Shown here piece by piece: positions 54,440 through 63,396 of a stretch of DNA of 64,000 nucleotides. The translations under genes were made by a program, and so were the position numbers. This DNA comes from Ignavibacteriales bacterium (GTDB lineage Bacteria; Bacteroidota; Ignavibacteria; Ignavibacteriales; SURF-24), in the NCBI GenBank assembly GCA_026390815.1, contig JAPLFH010000007.1:1-64000 (forward strand), in the 5' to 3' direction. The notes beneath the pieces were generated by a model that saw nothing but the letters and a program-made list of their open reading frames with translations, made no database searches and was not told the origin of the DNA. Every line of letters begins with the position of its first letter. Position 1 is the stretch's first letter.

Positions 54440-55528
54440 TTAAACTTTAAGTGAAAGTAATTTCTCTCTCATTTTTTGATAACCCGGTTTTATTATCTTG
54501 TAAATGTAATCTAACCTGTCTTTATGGGGATTAAAAGCAGATTTCATTGCATTGATGGTTATCTTTTCAATGTCATCAAGAGAAATATTGAAATACTTTA
54601 TTGCTACAAGAAATTCTTTTGTTAAAGTAGTATCGCTCATTAATCGGTCATCAGTATTAATCGTTACCCTAAATTTTTCTTTATAGAAAATTCCGAACGG
54701 ATGGTTTTCAATTTTATCTATAGCACCAGTATGAACATTACTAAGCAGACAAATTTCCAGTGGAATTCTTTTATCAAGAATGTATTGGGCAAGGTCTCCA
54801 AGTCCAACAACATTACCATCTTTATCAAAAGTAATATCTTCAGTCAGCCTGGTTGCATGTCCAATTCGATGAGCACCGCACCATTGCAAAGCTTGCCAGA
54901 TAGATTCTTTGCCAAATGCTTCGCCAGCGTGAACGGTGATATTAAAATTAGCCCGCTGAATAAATTGAAAAGCCTCAAGGTGTTTTTTGGGTGGGTAACC
55001 GCCTTCTTCTCCGGCAAGATCAAATCCAACAACACCTTTTCGGCGATAGTTTACAGCTAATTCTGCAATATCCAGATTATTAATTTTATTTCTCATACCA
55101 CAAAGAATTAAACCGTAACCAACACCAAAATCTCTTTTACCTCTTTCAAGTCCTTCAAGCACTGCATTAACAACATCATCTTCATGAAAATCTTTCGAAG
55201 TATGAAAGATTGGGGAAAATCTTGTTTCTACATAACATACTCCATCATTTTTCATGTCTTCCATCATTTCATAAGCCACTCTTTCAAGCGATTCTCTGTT
55301 ATTCATAACTGCACAGGTGTGTTCAAATCCTTGAAGAAATTCTACCAGGTTTCCTTTATTTGCTCCACGATGAAACCAGATTGCTAATTCTCCGGCATCT
55401 TTAGTGGGCAATTTTTTGTATCCAATATCTGCTGCAAGTTCAATAATAGTTTGTGGTCGTAAACCACCATCAAGGTGATCGTGAAGTAAAACCTTGGGTA
55501 CTTCCTTAATAATTTGTTCTATTTCCAC
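54440..55528 (-). CDS. add: Adenosine deaminase
   Basis: 362 residues from GTG 55528 with AGGAA upstream. Hydrolyses adenosine or deoxyadenosine to inosine in purine salvage. Zinc site HDHLDGG (His16/His18 region), catalytic HAGEAFG, GHATRL (zinc histidine; the usual GHG is GHA) and INTDDRLMS (Asp pair). EEGGYPPKKHLEAF matches the substrate loop GxExGxPP. Some adenosine-deaminase-like enzymes use other substrates, but the motif set fits Add well. First gene of a minus-strand operon. Confidence 0.9.
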   Translation of the reverse strand: MEIEQIIKEVPKVLLHDHLDGGLRPQTIIELAADIGYKKLPTKDAGELAIWFHRGANKGNLVEFLQGFEHTCAVMNNRESLERVAYEMMEDMKNDGVCYVETRFSPIFHTSKDFHEDDVVNAVLEGLERGKRDFGVGYGLILCGMRNKINNLDIAELAVNYRRKGVVGFDLAGEEGGYPPKKHLEAFQFIQRANFNITVHAGEAFGKESIWQALQWCGAHRIGHATRLTEDITFDKDGNVVGLGDLAQYILDKRIPLEICLLSNVHTGAIDKIENHPFGIFYKEKFRVTINTDDRLMSDTTLTKEFLVAIKYFNISLDDIEKITINAMKSAFNPHKDRLDYIYKIIKPGYQKMREKLLSLKV

Positions 55529-55670
55529 AGTGGTTCCTATTTTTATTCAAAAAATATTCTTTTAAATCTGTAAAATCAATTTTAGTTCTTTACAAAGAAA
55601 TAAAAGTAATAGGGTTGGATATCTATAACTGCAATTATTTTGTTAAGTTCTGGTATTTATCTGGTAAGGG

Positions 55671-55786
55671 ACCTTACTCAAAGAATTTTAATTGTCATAT
55701 TGAGCGAAGCGAAATATCTCAAAACAGTTTGAAATCGAGGTGTCGAGATTCTTCACTCCGTTCAGAATGACAATTTTGCGTAAGGT
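55671..55786. repeat. MITE-like palindromic element (116 bp), second type
   Basis: Outer ACCTTAC (55671-55677) and GTAAGGT (55780-55786); inner 31-nt arms 55690-55720 and 55745-55775 are imperfect inverted copies, bounded by AATTGTCAT and ATGACAATT, with GAGCGAAGCGAAA and CTTCACTCCGTTC cores. CTGGTA occurs just outside on both sides. This is the common Bacteroidetes-type GTCATTCTGAGCGAAGCGAAGAATC motif. No coding content. It occupies most of the 394-bp add-TPR spacer. Confidence 0.75.
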
Positions 55787-55848
55787 GACCTGGTAACTAA
55801 AATTTTCAATTATCATCTTCAATGGAATAAATTAATACCAAATACTCC

Positions 55849-55878
55849 TTGACTATCCATACCTAAATTGGTAATTTT
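55849..55878 (+). promoter_or_regulatory. Candidate promoter TTGACT-N17-TAATTTT
   Basis: TTGACT (55849-55854), 17-nt spacer, TAATTTT (55872-55878), 45 nt before the TPR gene. TACCAA (55836-55841) and TTGGTA (55868-55873) form an inverted pair around the -35, which could be an operator or chance. Confidence 0.4.
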
Positions 55879-55922
55879 TCACATCAATTTAAAAGAAAAA
55901 CTTATATTATTTAGGAGTTTAA

Positions 55923-57089
55923 ATGAAGCGCACCATAATTTTTTCCATATTATCTGCTTTGTTGATGTTAAGTTTAAGCGCATTTCAATGTTCATCTACT
56001 GAATTAACAAGCGCAAAATTATACATTCAACAAAAGAATTACGCTAAAGCCATTGAAGCATTGAAAAAAGAGGTCGAAAAAAATCCTAAAAGCGACGAAG
56101 GTTTTTATTTCTTAGGTTATCTTCATGGTGAACAAGGTAATTATAAAGACATGATGGATGCATTTGATAAATCATTAGCCATCAGTAAAAAATTTGAAAA
56201 GAATATTGTTGATTCCAAAAAAGCTTATTGGGCAAATTCGTTTAACCGAGGCGTAGCATTTTTTAATAAATCCGCCAAAGCTACCCAGGAAGATAGTGTT
56301 AAAGGTTATATGGATAAGGCTATTAGTTCTTTTAATGATGCAATAATGATCGAGCCAGATTCTGCTGATACTTACAAGAATTTATCCTTTGCATTGCTTC
56401 AAACAGGTAAAGCTGATGAAGCGGTTCAACCATTAGAAAAATTAATTAAACTAAAGAAAACACCGGATTCTTATAGAATTTTAGGACAATTATATATCCA
56501 GAAAGGTCTTACAGACCAGGGTATTTACAAGCAATCAAAAAAAGCCGAAGATAGTTTGGCGGCTGTAGCTAATTATAATAAAGCAATTGTTGTTTTAGAA
56601 GAAGGAAGGAAACACTTTCCGGAAGATTCAGACATTTTATTCTTCTTATCAAATGCATACGTTTCTGCCAACAAAGCTGAAGTTGCGATGGATGTATTTA
56701 AAGCTGGTGTAGAAAAAGATCCAACCAATCAATATTACAGATATAATTTTGGTACATTATTATTGCAGGCTAATAAGTTTGAAATGGCAGCAGAACAATT
56801 TCAGAAAGCAATTGATATAGACCCGAAATACCATAGCGCTTATTATAACCTTGCAGTAACTTATGTTAGATGGGGAACTGCACTACGCGAAAAAGCCGAT
56901 GTCGCTGGTGTAGAGGATCCAGAACGCAAGAATAAGTATAAACAAGCATTGCCTTTATTGCAGAAAGCATTGGAAATAAAACCTGATGATGCAATTTCCT
57001 GGGAAACTATTGCCAAAGTTTATGCAGTTTTGGGAATGAATAAAGAATCTCAGGATGCTTTTAGTAAGGCAGATCAATTTCGTAAATAA
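55923..57089 (+). CDS. TPR-repeat envelope protein
   Basis: 388 residues. N-terminal hydrophobic segment (~1-22) ending LSAFQC; the Gln before Cys is unusual for a lipobox, so lipid attachment is uncertain. About eight tetratricopeptide repeats follow: AKLYIQQKNYAKAIEALKKEVEKNP, YFLGYLHGEQGNYKDMMDAFDKSL, ALLQTGKADEAVQPLEKLI, FGTLLLQANKFEMAAEQFQKAIDIDPKY. It would be a periplasmic protein-protein adaptor. GGAG precedes ATG. A strong terminator follows. Confidence 0.85.
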   Translation: MKRTIIFSILSALLMLSLSAFQCSSTELTSAKLYIQQKNYAKAIEALKKEVEKNPKSDEGFYFLGYLHGEQGNYKDMMDAFDKSLAISKKFEKNIVDSKKAYWANSFNRGVAFFNKSAKATQEDSVKGYMDKAISSFNDAIMIEPDSADTYKNLSFALLQTGKADEAVQPLEKLIKLKKTPDSYRILGQLYIQKGLTDQGIYKQSKKAEDSLAAVANYNKAIVVLEEGRKHFPEDSDILFFLSNAYVSANKAEVAMDVFKAGVEKDPTNQYYRYNFGTLLLQANKFEMAAEQFQKAIDIDPKYHSAYYNLAVTYVRWGTALREKADVAGVEDPERKNKYKQALPLLQKALEIKPDDAISWETIAKVYAVLGMNKESQDAFSKADQFRK

Positions 57090-57107
57090 AATTTTTTATT
57101 GTAAGTT

Positions 57108-57150
57108 AAGCCCAAGAATTGTTTTCCAAACAATTGTTGGGCTTTTTTAT
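57108..57150 (+). terminator. Rho-independent terminator after TPR gene
   Basis: AAGCCCAA (57108-57115) pairs with TTGGGCTT (57137-57144); inside, AATTGTTT and AAACAATT pair after one G-G mismatch; then TTTT. It lies inside the long frame beginning at 57055, which argues that the real next start is ATG 57175. Confidence 0.88.
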
Positions 57151-57174
57151 TATAATTTAAACAAAGGAAAAATC

Positions 57175-57504
57175 ATGAATTCAAATTCTCAGCAACAAAA
57201 TCAACAAATAAATATTGAGCTTGGTGAAAAGGAAGCCGAAGGTATTTACTCTAATCTTGCCATCATTACACATTCACCTGCGGAATTTATTATTGATTTT
57301 ACTCGCGTTGTACCAGGTGTACCAAAAGCCAAAGTACATGCACGAATTATAACTACACCACAGCATGCAAAAATGCTTCTAAGAGCGTTAACAGATAACA
57401 TAGAAAAATTTGAAGCAAGATTTGGTGAAATAAAAATTGAAAATCAGCCAGCACCACAACAGTTTGGTTTTATGAATGTAAAAAAAGACGAGAAGATAAA
57501 TTAG
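57175..57504 (+). CDS. DUF3467 family protein
   Basis: 109 residues from ATG 57175. A longer frame opens at 57055 but crosses the terminator, so is not used. NIELGEKEAEGIYSNLAIITHSPAEFIIDFTRVVPGVPKAKVHARIITTPQHAKMLLRALTDNIEKFEARFGEI is the full DUF3467 pattern. Cytoplasmic, no signal, function unknown. AAAGGAAA precedes the start. It is 46 nt upstream of the cyclase. Confidence 0.88.
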   Translation: MNSNSQQQNQQINIELGEKEAEGIYSNLAIITHSPAEFIIDFTRVVPGVPKAKVHARIITTPQHAKMLLRALTDNIEKFEARFGEIKIENQPAPQQFGFMNVKKDEKIN

Positions 57505-57550
57505 TTGTTACAGGATTTCCCCAAAAATGAAATAATAAAATATTTCTTTT

Positions 57551-60511
57551 ATGAAAAAATTTATTCTACATAAATGTACGTTTCTGTTTTTCATAATATC
57601 AATTAAAGTAATCTTTTCACAACAGCTTGCCTTTAAAAATTACACCGTAGAAGATGGATTAGTTCAATCATGTGTTTATACAATCCTGCAGGATAGAGAA
57701 GGATATTTATGGTTTGGTACCGAAGGCGGACTTTCCAAATTTGATGGATTAAAATTTACCAATTATAATTCTTCCAATGGTCTCTCGCAAAATGAGATTC
57801 GATGTTTAACCCAGGATAAGGAAGGTAATATTTGGATCGGAACTGAAAATAAAGGAGTAGTAAAATTTGATGGAAAGAATTTTAGAATATTTGATGAAAC
57901 AAATGGCTTAACAAACAATACTGTTCTTTCAATTTTCCAGGATACTGATAATTCAATTTTATTTGGTACTGATGGTGGAGGCATAACGAAACTTAAAAAT
58001 TCCAAATTTTATTATATTACAAAAAAGGATGGGATTGCCAGGGATACTGTTAGAAGAATTTATAATGATAGTAAAGGAAATATTTGGTTTTGTTATTCAA
58101 GTGCGGGTGGTGGAGTTACCAAATATGATGGTAAAGAATATAAATCTTACACAACTAAAGATGGTCTTATTAGCGACGATGTGATAAGCATTTGTGAAGA
58201 TTCGCAAAACAATATATGGTTTGGTACATACCGGGGAATTTCCAAATTTGATGGCAAGCGTTTTATTAATTTTGATTCTAAAAATGGATTACCTAATGAT
58301 CCAATCCTTACAATAAAGGAAGATCAAAATAAAATTATTTGGATTGGTACATATGGAGGTGGGTTGGTTAAATATGAAAATGATAAATTTTCTATTTATA
58401 CAATTCAAAACGGATTAACTGGAAATATTGTTTATGCTATTCAGGTTGATTTACGCGGGGATGTTTGGCTGGCAACGAATAATGGAGTTAATAAAATTCC
58501 AGCCGAAAGATTTTATTCCTATACTCTAAAAGATGGACTTCCAAATGAACAAGTTTATGCAATAAATCAGGACAGAGACGGTAGTATCTGGCTTGGTACT
58601 TACGGTGGAGGAGCTATAAAAATTGAAGGTAAAAAAATAATTGCTTTCAATTCTACAAAAGGATTTCCGGATGATTATGTTTCTTCAATCTTTGTAGATA
58701 GGCAAGGTGTTGTTTGGTTCGGAACCTTAAATTCAGGCATCGTTAAATTGCAGGATGGAAAATTTACTTCATATTCCGAAAAGGAAGGGTTGATAAATAA
58801 ATATGTTTTTACTATTGCCGAGGATGAAAAAGGAAATTTATGGATTGGGACTAAATCTGGTGCAAGTTATTTTGATAAAAAGAAATTTATTAATTTTAAC
58901 AAAAGAAGTGGATTAATTGGTGATATAGTTTATTCAATTTATACGGATAAAAACGGCGACGTCTGGTTTGGTACTACTAATGGTGTTAGCAAACTTTACA
59001 ACGGGAAATTTTTCAACTATACAATTAATGATGGATTAGCCGATAATAATGTTACACAAATTAAAGAAGATTCCTTTGGTAATATTTGGTGTGTTACACA
59101 AGATGGAATAAGTAAATTCATCAAAACAGGATTCAAAAGCTATAAAATTGGTTTGTCGAGTAATTCTTGTTATAGTCTCATTCAAGAAGGACCATTCCTT
59201 TACATTGGTACAAGCAATGGTATAAATAAAATTGACTTAGAAGATTTGGGGAACGAAAAGTATGTTTTAAAGCCTGTTATATATACAGCTAAAGAAGGGT
59301 TGGCTGGATCCGAATGTACCCAGGCAGGGATGTTTGTTGATAAGCAAGGTAATTTATGGTTTGGAACGCTAAAAGGTGTTACAGTTTTTAATCCAGGCAA
59401 TCAACCTAATCCTACACCACCTTCAGTTTATTTACAGCATCTTAAGTTGTTTGATACTGAAATCAAGATAAATGATAACTTATCATTTTCGTATAATCAG
59501 AATTACATTAATTTTGAGTTTAATGCAGTAAGTTTTGCTTCACCAGATAAAATAAAATATTTGTATGCACTTGATGGAATTGATCTTAATTGGAAAGAGA
59601 CAAATCAGCGATCCATAACTTATCCATACTTGCCACCAGGAACGTATAATTTTAAGGTAAAGGCAATCAACAGTGATGGAATAATAAGTGACCATATTGC
59701 ACAAGTTTCCTTTATCATCAATCCGCCATTTTGGTCTACCTTTTGGTTTAGAACCATTAGCTCCCTTATGCTGGTATCTATGGTTTACGGAATTTATTTA
59801 TACAAAACCAAGCAAGTTAAAAGAAGAAATATTGAACTTGGTATTATGGTTAGTGAAAGAACAAAAGAACTTGAATTAGAAAAAAATAAGTCTGATGACC
59901 TGCTCCAAAATATTTTACCAGTTAGTTTAGTTGAAGAATTAAAGAAAAATGGTTTTGTTCAACCAAGAGAATTTAAAAATATCAGCATTATGTTTACAGA
60001 TTTCAAAGGATTCACTTACATTGCTAACATACTTCCAGCTGATAAATTGGTAAAAGAATTAAATGATATTTTCAAAGAATTCGATGTAATTATTGAAAAC
60101 CACAACCTGGAAAAATTGAAAACAATTGGTGATAGTTATATGGTTGGAGCCGGTTTACCGCAAGAAGCAGAAGATCATGCAGTTAGAATTATAACAGCAG
60201 GTTTGGAAATGCAATGCATGTTAAAAGAAAGGAATAAAACTTCTGCAATTAAATGGGAAATGAGAACTGGTATACATTCCGGACACGTAATAGCTGGTGT
60301 TGTTGGTAAGAAAAAATTCACTTATGATATTTGGGGTGATACGGTTAATATTGCAAGCCGAATGGAAAGCGCTGGAATTCCGGGGGAAATAAATATTTCT
60401 GCTTACACTTATATGTTGATTAAAGATTTTTTTAATTGTGAGTATAGAGGTAAAGTTTCCACAAAAGGATTGGGTGACCTTGATATGTACTTCGTTAAAG
60501 GGAAAAAATAA
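57551..60511 (+). CDS. Membrane adenylate cyclase with two-component-type beta-propeller sensor
   Basis: 986 residues. Signal/anchor (~1-24), a long periplasmic region of about 14 reg_prop units (IxQDREGYLWFGTEGGLSKFDG-type, ~25-630), a Y_Y_Y beta-sandwich (FEFNAVSFASPDKIKYLYALDG ... YPYLPPGTYNFKVKAINSDG, ~650-720), one membrane helix (~728-752), a short coiled coil, then a class III cyclase domain. Metal ligands Asp817 (FTDFKGF) and Asp861 (GDSYM); adenine-selecting Lys857 and Asp926 (YDIWGD); transition-state Asn933 and Arg937. So cAMP production is predicted. Reg_prop sensors usually feed histidine kinases; here they feed a cyclase. Confidence 0.9.
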   Translation: MKKFILHKCTFLFFIISIKVIFSQQLAFKNYTVEDGLVQSCVYTILQDREGYLWFGTEGGLSKFDGLKFTNYNSSNGLSQNEIRCLTQDKEGNIWIGTENKGVVKFDGKNFRIFDETNGLTNNTVLSIFQDTDNSILFGTDGGGITKLKNSKFYYITKKDGIARDTVRRIYNDSKGNIWFCYSSAGGGVTKYDGKEYKSYTTKDGLISDDVISICEDSQNNIWFGTYRGISKFDGKRFINFDSKNGLPNDPILTIKEDQNKIIWIGTYGGGLVKYENDKFSIYTIQNGLTGNIVYAIQVDLRGDVWLATNNGVNKIPAERFYSYTLKDGLPNEQVYAINQDRDGSIWLGTYGGGAIKIEGKKIIAFNSTKGFPDDYVSSIFVDRQGVVWFGTLNSGIVKLQDGKFTSYSEKEGLINKYVFTIAEDEKGNLWIGTKSGASYFDKKKFINFNKRSGLIGDIVYSIYTDKNGDVWFGTTNGVSKLYNGKFFNYTINDGLADNNVTQIKEDSFGNIWCVTQDGISKFIKTGFKSYKIGLSSNSCYSLIQEGPFLYIGTSNGINKIDLEDLGNEKYVLKPVIYTAKEGLAGSECTQAGMFVDKQGNLWFGTLKGVTVFNPGNQPNPTPPSVYLQHLKLFDTEIKINDNLSFSYNQNYINFEFNAVSFASPDKIKYLYALDGIDLNWKETNQRSITYPYLPPGTYNFKVKAINSDGIISDHIAQVSFIINPPFWSTFWFRTISSLMLVSMVYGIYLYKTKQVKRRNIELGIMVSERTKELELEKNKSDDLLQNILPVSLVEELKKNGFVQPREFKNISIMFTDFKGFTYIANILPADKLVKELNDIFKEFDVIIENHNLEKLKTIGDSYMVGAGLPQEAEDHAVRIITAGLEMQCMLKERNKTSAIKWEMRTGIHSGHVIAGVVGKKKFTYDIWGDTVNIASRMESAGIPGEINISAYTYMLIKDFFNCEYRGKVSTKGLGDLDMYFVKGKK

Positions 60512-60601
60512 CCTTAATTTTACTGCATAAATAATCTTCTTGAACAATTTTCTAAACTCCCTTTAACTTTATTTTTTTATTTTCGATTCTAAATTACAAA
60601 A

Positions 60602-60631
60602 TTGACAATCTGCCTTAAATCCTTTACTTTG
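60602..60631 (+). promoter_or_regulatory. Candidate promoter TTGACA-N17-TACTTTG
   Basis: TTGACA (60602-60607), 17-nt spacer, TACTTTG (60625-60631). It serves the T9SS gene at 60726 with a ~90-nt leader. Confidence 0.45.
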
Positions 60632-60634
60632 TGA

Positions 60635-60659
60635 TAAGTGGTACACTTAAAGGTAAGTG
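60635..60659 (+). promoter_or_regulatory. Operator-like inverted repeat TAAGTG-GTA-CACTTA
   Basis: Perfect 6-bp inverted repeat (60635-60649), followed by another TAAGTG (60654-60659). It starts 4 nt after the -10 box, covering the expected transcription start, as expected of a repressor site. The regulator is unknown. Confidence 0.4.
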
Positions 60660-60725
60660 GCTTGACTTTGAAAGGAAGATTGCCAAAATTCCATCGGGAT
60701 ATTTTAATAATTATAAGGTGAGACT

Positions 60726-61682
60726 ATGAAAAAGGTATTTACAATATTTTATTTGTTCATTCTGCTAATTATAAGCAGTTATTCGCAAAGTGCAGATACA
60801 ATTAAATACAATTGGTATATGGACATTCCAGGTTTCGGTTTAGATAATGTAGCATCCGGGATCTTTTTGGAAGGTCAACACATGACACTTGAACCAACAA
60901 CCCTTCCCCCTTCAGCCGCCAGATATCAGTGTGTTTTTGATGCATTAGTCGGTTCAGAATTAGGTTTTGAAGATGGTGCAATAAATAATAATATAGAAAT
61001 AAATGTAATGTTAAAACAACTTGATCAGGATTCTTGTAAATTTGAAATGGTTGTTGGTAATACAGTTTTTTTGTACATGGAAGTAGAAGTACTTGATCAA
61101 GGTGTGTATTATTCGGTGGATAGCAGCTATTATTTTAAGAATGGAAAGAAAGCTTATTTAATTATTCCTCTTACAGAAGCATTTAAAGGTTTTTGTACCA
61201 ATGTTGGAATAAATGTTTATGATGGTGTATCATTTGTGTATGTTATTAATGACCCAATTACTGGTCTACCAAGGTTGGTACCTAACGGTTTAACTTGGGC
61301 TATGGAAGAACGTGCCCCGGGAGACACTGTTATAAATTTAAGGTTAGAACACTTTTCCAAATTTGGCGGAGGTGGTAAAACTCTTGTTACCAAAGTTGAG
61401 GATCAAAACAATAAACCAACTGTATTTAATCTTGCTCAAAATTATCCTAATCCTTTTAATCCATCAACAAAAATTTCCTTTAGCTTACCCAGCGATGGTT
61501 ATGTTTCATTGAAACTTTATAACACACTTGGTTCTGAAGTTGAAACTCTATCTTCTGAATTTAAGAAAGCTGGAAATTATGAAGTTACATTTAATGCTAG
61601 CAGATTAAATTCCGGAGTTTACTTCTATACTTTGAGATATAATAATCTTACACAATCTAGAAAAATGATATTAATTAAATAA
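60726..61682 (+). CDS. Secreted protein with T9SS type A sorting domain
   Basis: 318 residues. Signal peptide (~1-20, SYSQS). A ~200-residue beta-rich region of unknown fold ends in a domain with ERAPGDTVINLRLEHFSKFGGG. From ~236 a type IX sorting domain: AQNYPNPFNPSTKISF, SLKLYNTLGSEV, NSGVYFYTLRYN, ending KMILIK. It sits downstream of the cyclase behind its own promoter and operator-like repeat. Function of the cargo part is unknown. Confidence 0.85.
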   Translation: MKKVFTIFYLFILLIISSYSQSADTIKYNWYMDIPGFGLDNVASGIFLEGQHMTLEPTTLPPSAARYQCVFDALVGSELGFEDGAINNNIEINVMLKQLDQDSCKFEMVVGNTVFLYMEVEVLDQGVYYSVDSSYYFKNGKKAYLIIPLTEAFKGFCTNVGINVYDGVSFVYVINDPITGLPRLVPNGLTWAMEERAPGDTVINLRLEHFSKFGGGGKTLVTKVEDQNNKPTVFNLAQNYPNPFNPSTKISFSLPSDGYVSLKLYNTLGSEVETLSSEFKKAGNYEVTFNASRLNSGVYFYTLRYNNLTQSRKMILIK

Positions 61683-61698
61683 AAAATAATTATCTTAC

Positions 61699-61726
61699 AA
61701 CCGCAGTTACTCTGCGGTTTTTTTTC
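61699..61726 (+). terminator. Rho-independent terminator after T9SS gene
   Basis: AACCGCAG (61699-61706), loop TTACT, CTGCGGTT (61712-61719), then a run of T. Perfect 8-bp stem 16 nt after the stop. Confidence 0.9.
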
Positions 61727-61746
61727 CCCTTTATTGCAGGATTCTT

Positions 61747-63387
61747 ATGAGCAAAAGTAAAAATTTAGCAATCCTTTTATTGTCGTCATCCATATTGTTT
61801 TTTGTAAATGGTTGCTTCGATTCTCCAAAGGAACCGGTTTTTCCTAACTGGGATGTTGAACTAAATATTCCTATAACCCAGCGTTCTTATAAACTATCAG
61901 AGATAATTAAGCCGGATAAAAATCCTAATTTAAGTATTGTTGATTCTACTGGCAGCGATAGCCTGTATGTTTTTTTAGCCTCCGACTTAGAGAATACTTC
62001 GCCTATTGCTAACCAAATAAAGGTACCTGTTAAATTAGTGCCGGACGATTTGGATATAAATGGTACTGGCAGCGGAAGTAACGATCTTATCTATAATGCA
62101 GATGTAAACTATCGTTTAGATACAGCCGAATTTAAAAGTGGTTCATTGTATTTGGCACTTACGAATAATTCAATTACTACTCTTACTTACGAATTGAAGG
62201 TTCCCGGTTTTAAAAGAAAAAGTGATAGATCAATTCTTAAAATGCAGGGTAACCTTAATCCAGGTGACAAAAAATTAATTGAAGTTCTTCTAAGTGAATA
62301 TATTTATGCGCAAATGAAAAAGGGGGGGTTTTCCAATACGGATTCTACACAAAAATCTGATGGAATTCTTATCCGGGGTAAAGCCTCTTCGACCGGAGGT
62401 GGGAATGTTGATTTTAAAACTCAGGTAACCAACAGCGAAATTACATTGAGCCATTTAGTTGGTAAGCTAAAAAAAATCGATCTGGGTTTTCAGAAACAAG
62501 AATTTAATGACGTATTTGGAAAACAAACACAGGACTTTAATTCTAAAATTAAATTTAAAGGAACACGAATTGGATTCGAAGCCAAGTCTATTGGATCTTT
62601 AAGGAACCTGAAAATTCTTATCAGCTCTCTTAGAATTGCCGGGTATAATAAGTTGCCTAATGGATCGTACGGAGCACCTTACTATTTAAAAATCCTTTCC
62701 AATGAATTCTATTCTGATTCTTTAGTTGCCGGCACAACAATGAAAAGATTTTTTGATGAAAACAATACTAACCTTTTAGAATTTCTACAAAAATTTCCGG
62801 AGCTAATTACTGTTGAAAACAAATTTTTAATTGATAATGAAAATCCCAATGTTGGTGGATCAATCTCTGATCAGGATTCGATCAAAATTATTTTGGATAT
62901 TTCTGCTCCAATAATAATATCAGTTTCTGATGCTGGTTTTACAGATACAACGACGGTTGACATTTCCAATAATGATCGCGAAGATATTATTAAAAGCAAT
63001 GAAGCAAAATTGACTGTTGAGATGGAAAATCATATTGCGTTAGGTGTAATTGCTAAATGTACTTTCGCTGATAAAAATTACAAACCATTATTCTCTATAA
63101 GGAATGAAGCAGCCAGCGGCGAAATATTTGAAATACCACCATCGGCAGTTGATAATAATGGAGTATCTTCCCAGCCATCAATTTCTAAGATAACCTGCGT
63201 TTTGAACGATGTTGAATTTCAAAAATTAAAAGATGCGGAATATATAATTTTTAATGTTAAACTGCGCTCTACCGGAAGCACGAGCACTGCATTTGGACCT
63301 TTTGTTCAGGTAAGGGCAAAGGATTTTATAAAGTTCAAAGTATATGGCGGTGTAAACTACAACTTAGATCCTGAAAATTTGAAGTAG
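61747..63387 (+). CDS. Outer-surface lipoprotein of unknown function
   Basis: 546 residues. Signal peptide with lipobox FFVNGC. Begins PKEPVFPNWDVELNIPITQRSYKLSEI, an opening I associate with lipoproteins of Ignavibacteria/Bacteroidetes, but no named family is certain. The rest is beta-rich with many Ser/Asp/Asn turns (SEITLSHLVGKLKKIDLGF, RAKDFIKFKVYGGVNYNLDPENLK at the end). It starts 20 nt past a terminator. It precedes a PorQ/DUF5723-like gene by 9 nt, as a lipoprotein-barrel pair. Confidence 0.75.
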   Translation: MSKSKNLAILLLSSSILFFVNGCFDSPKEPVFPNWDVELNIPITQRSYKLSEIIKPDKNPNLSIVDSTGSDSLYVFLASDLENTSPIANQIKVPVKLVPDDLDINGTGSGSNDLIYNADVNYRLDTAEFKSGSLYLALTNNSITTLTYELKVPGFKRKSDRSILKMQGNLNPGDKKLIEVLLSEYIYAQMKKGGFSNTDSTQKSDGILIRGKASSTGGGNVDFKTQVTNSEITLSHLVGKLKKIDLGFQKQEFNDVFGKQTQDFNSKIKFKGTRIGFEAKSIGSLRNLKILISSLRIAGYNKLPNGSYGAPYYLKILSNEFYSDSLVAGTTMKRFFDENNTNLLEFLQKFPELITVENKFLIDNENPNVGGSISDQDSIKIILDISAPIIISVSDAGFTDTTTVDISNNDREDIIKSNEAKLTVEMENHIALGVIAKCTFADKNYKPLFSIRNEAASGEIFEIPPSAVDNNGVSSQPSISKITCVLNDVEFQKLKDAEYIIFNVKLRSTGSTSTAFGPFVQVRAKDFIKFKVYGGVNYNLDPENLK

Positions 63388-63396
63388 GAAAACACC

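Noticed and set aside
57055-57174. N-terminal extension of the DUF3467 frame
   Set aside because: It overlaps the TPR gene and runs through a strong terminator; DUF3467 similarity begins after ATG 57175.
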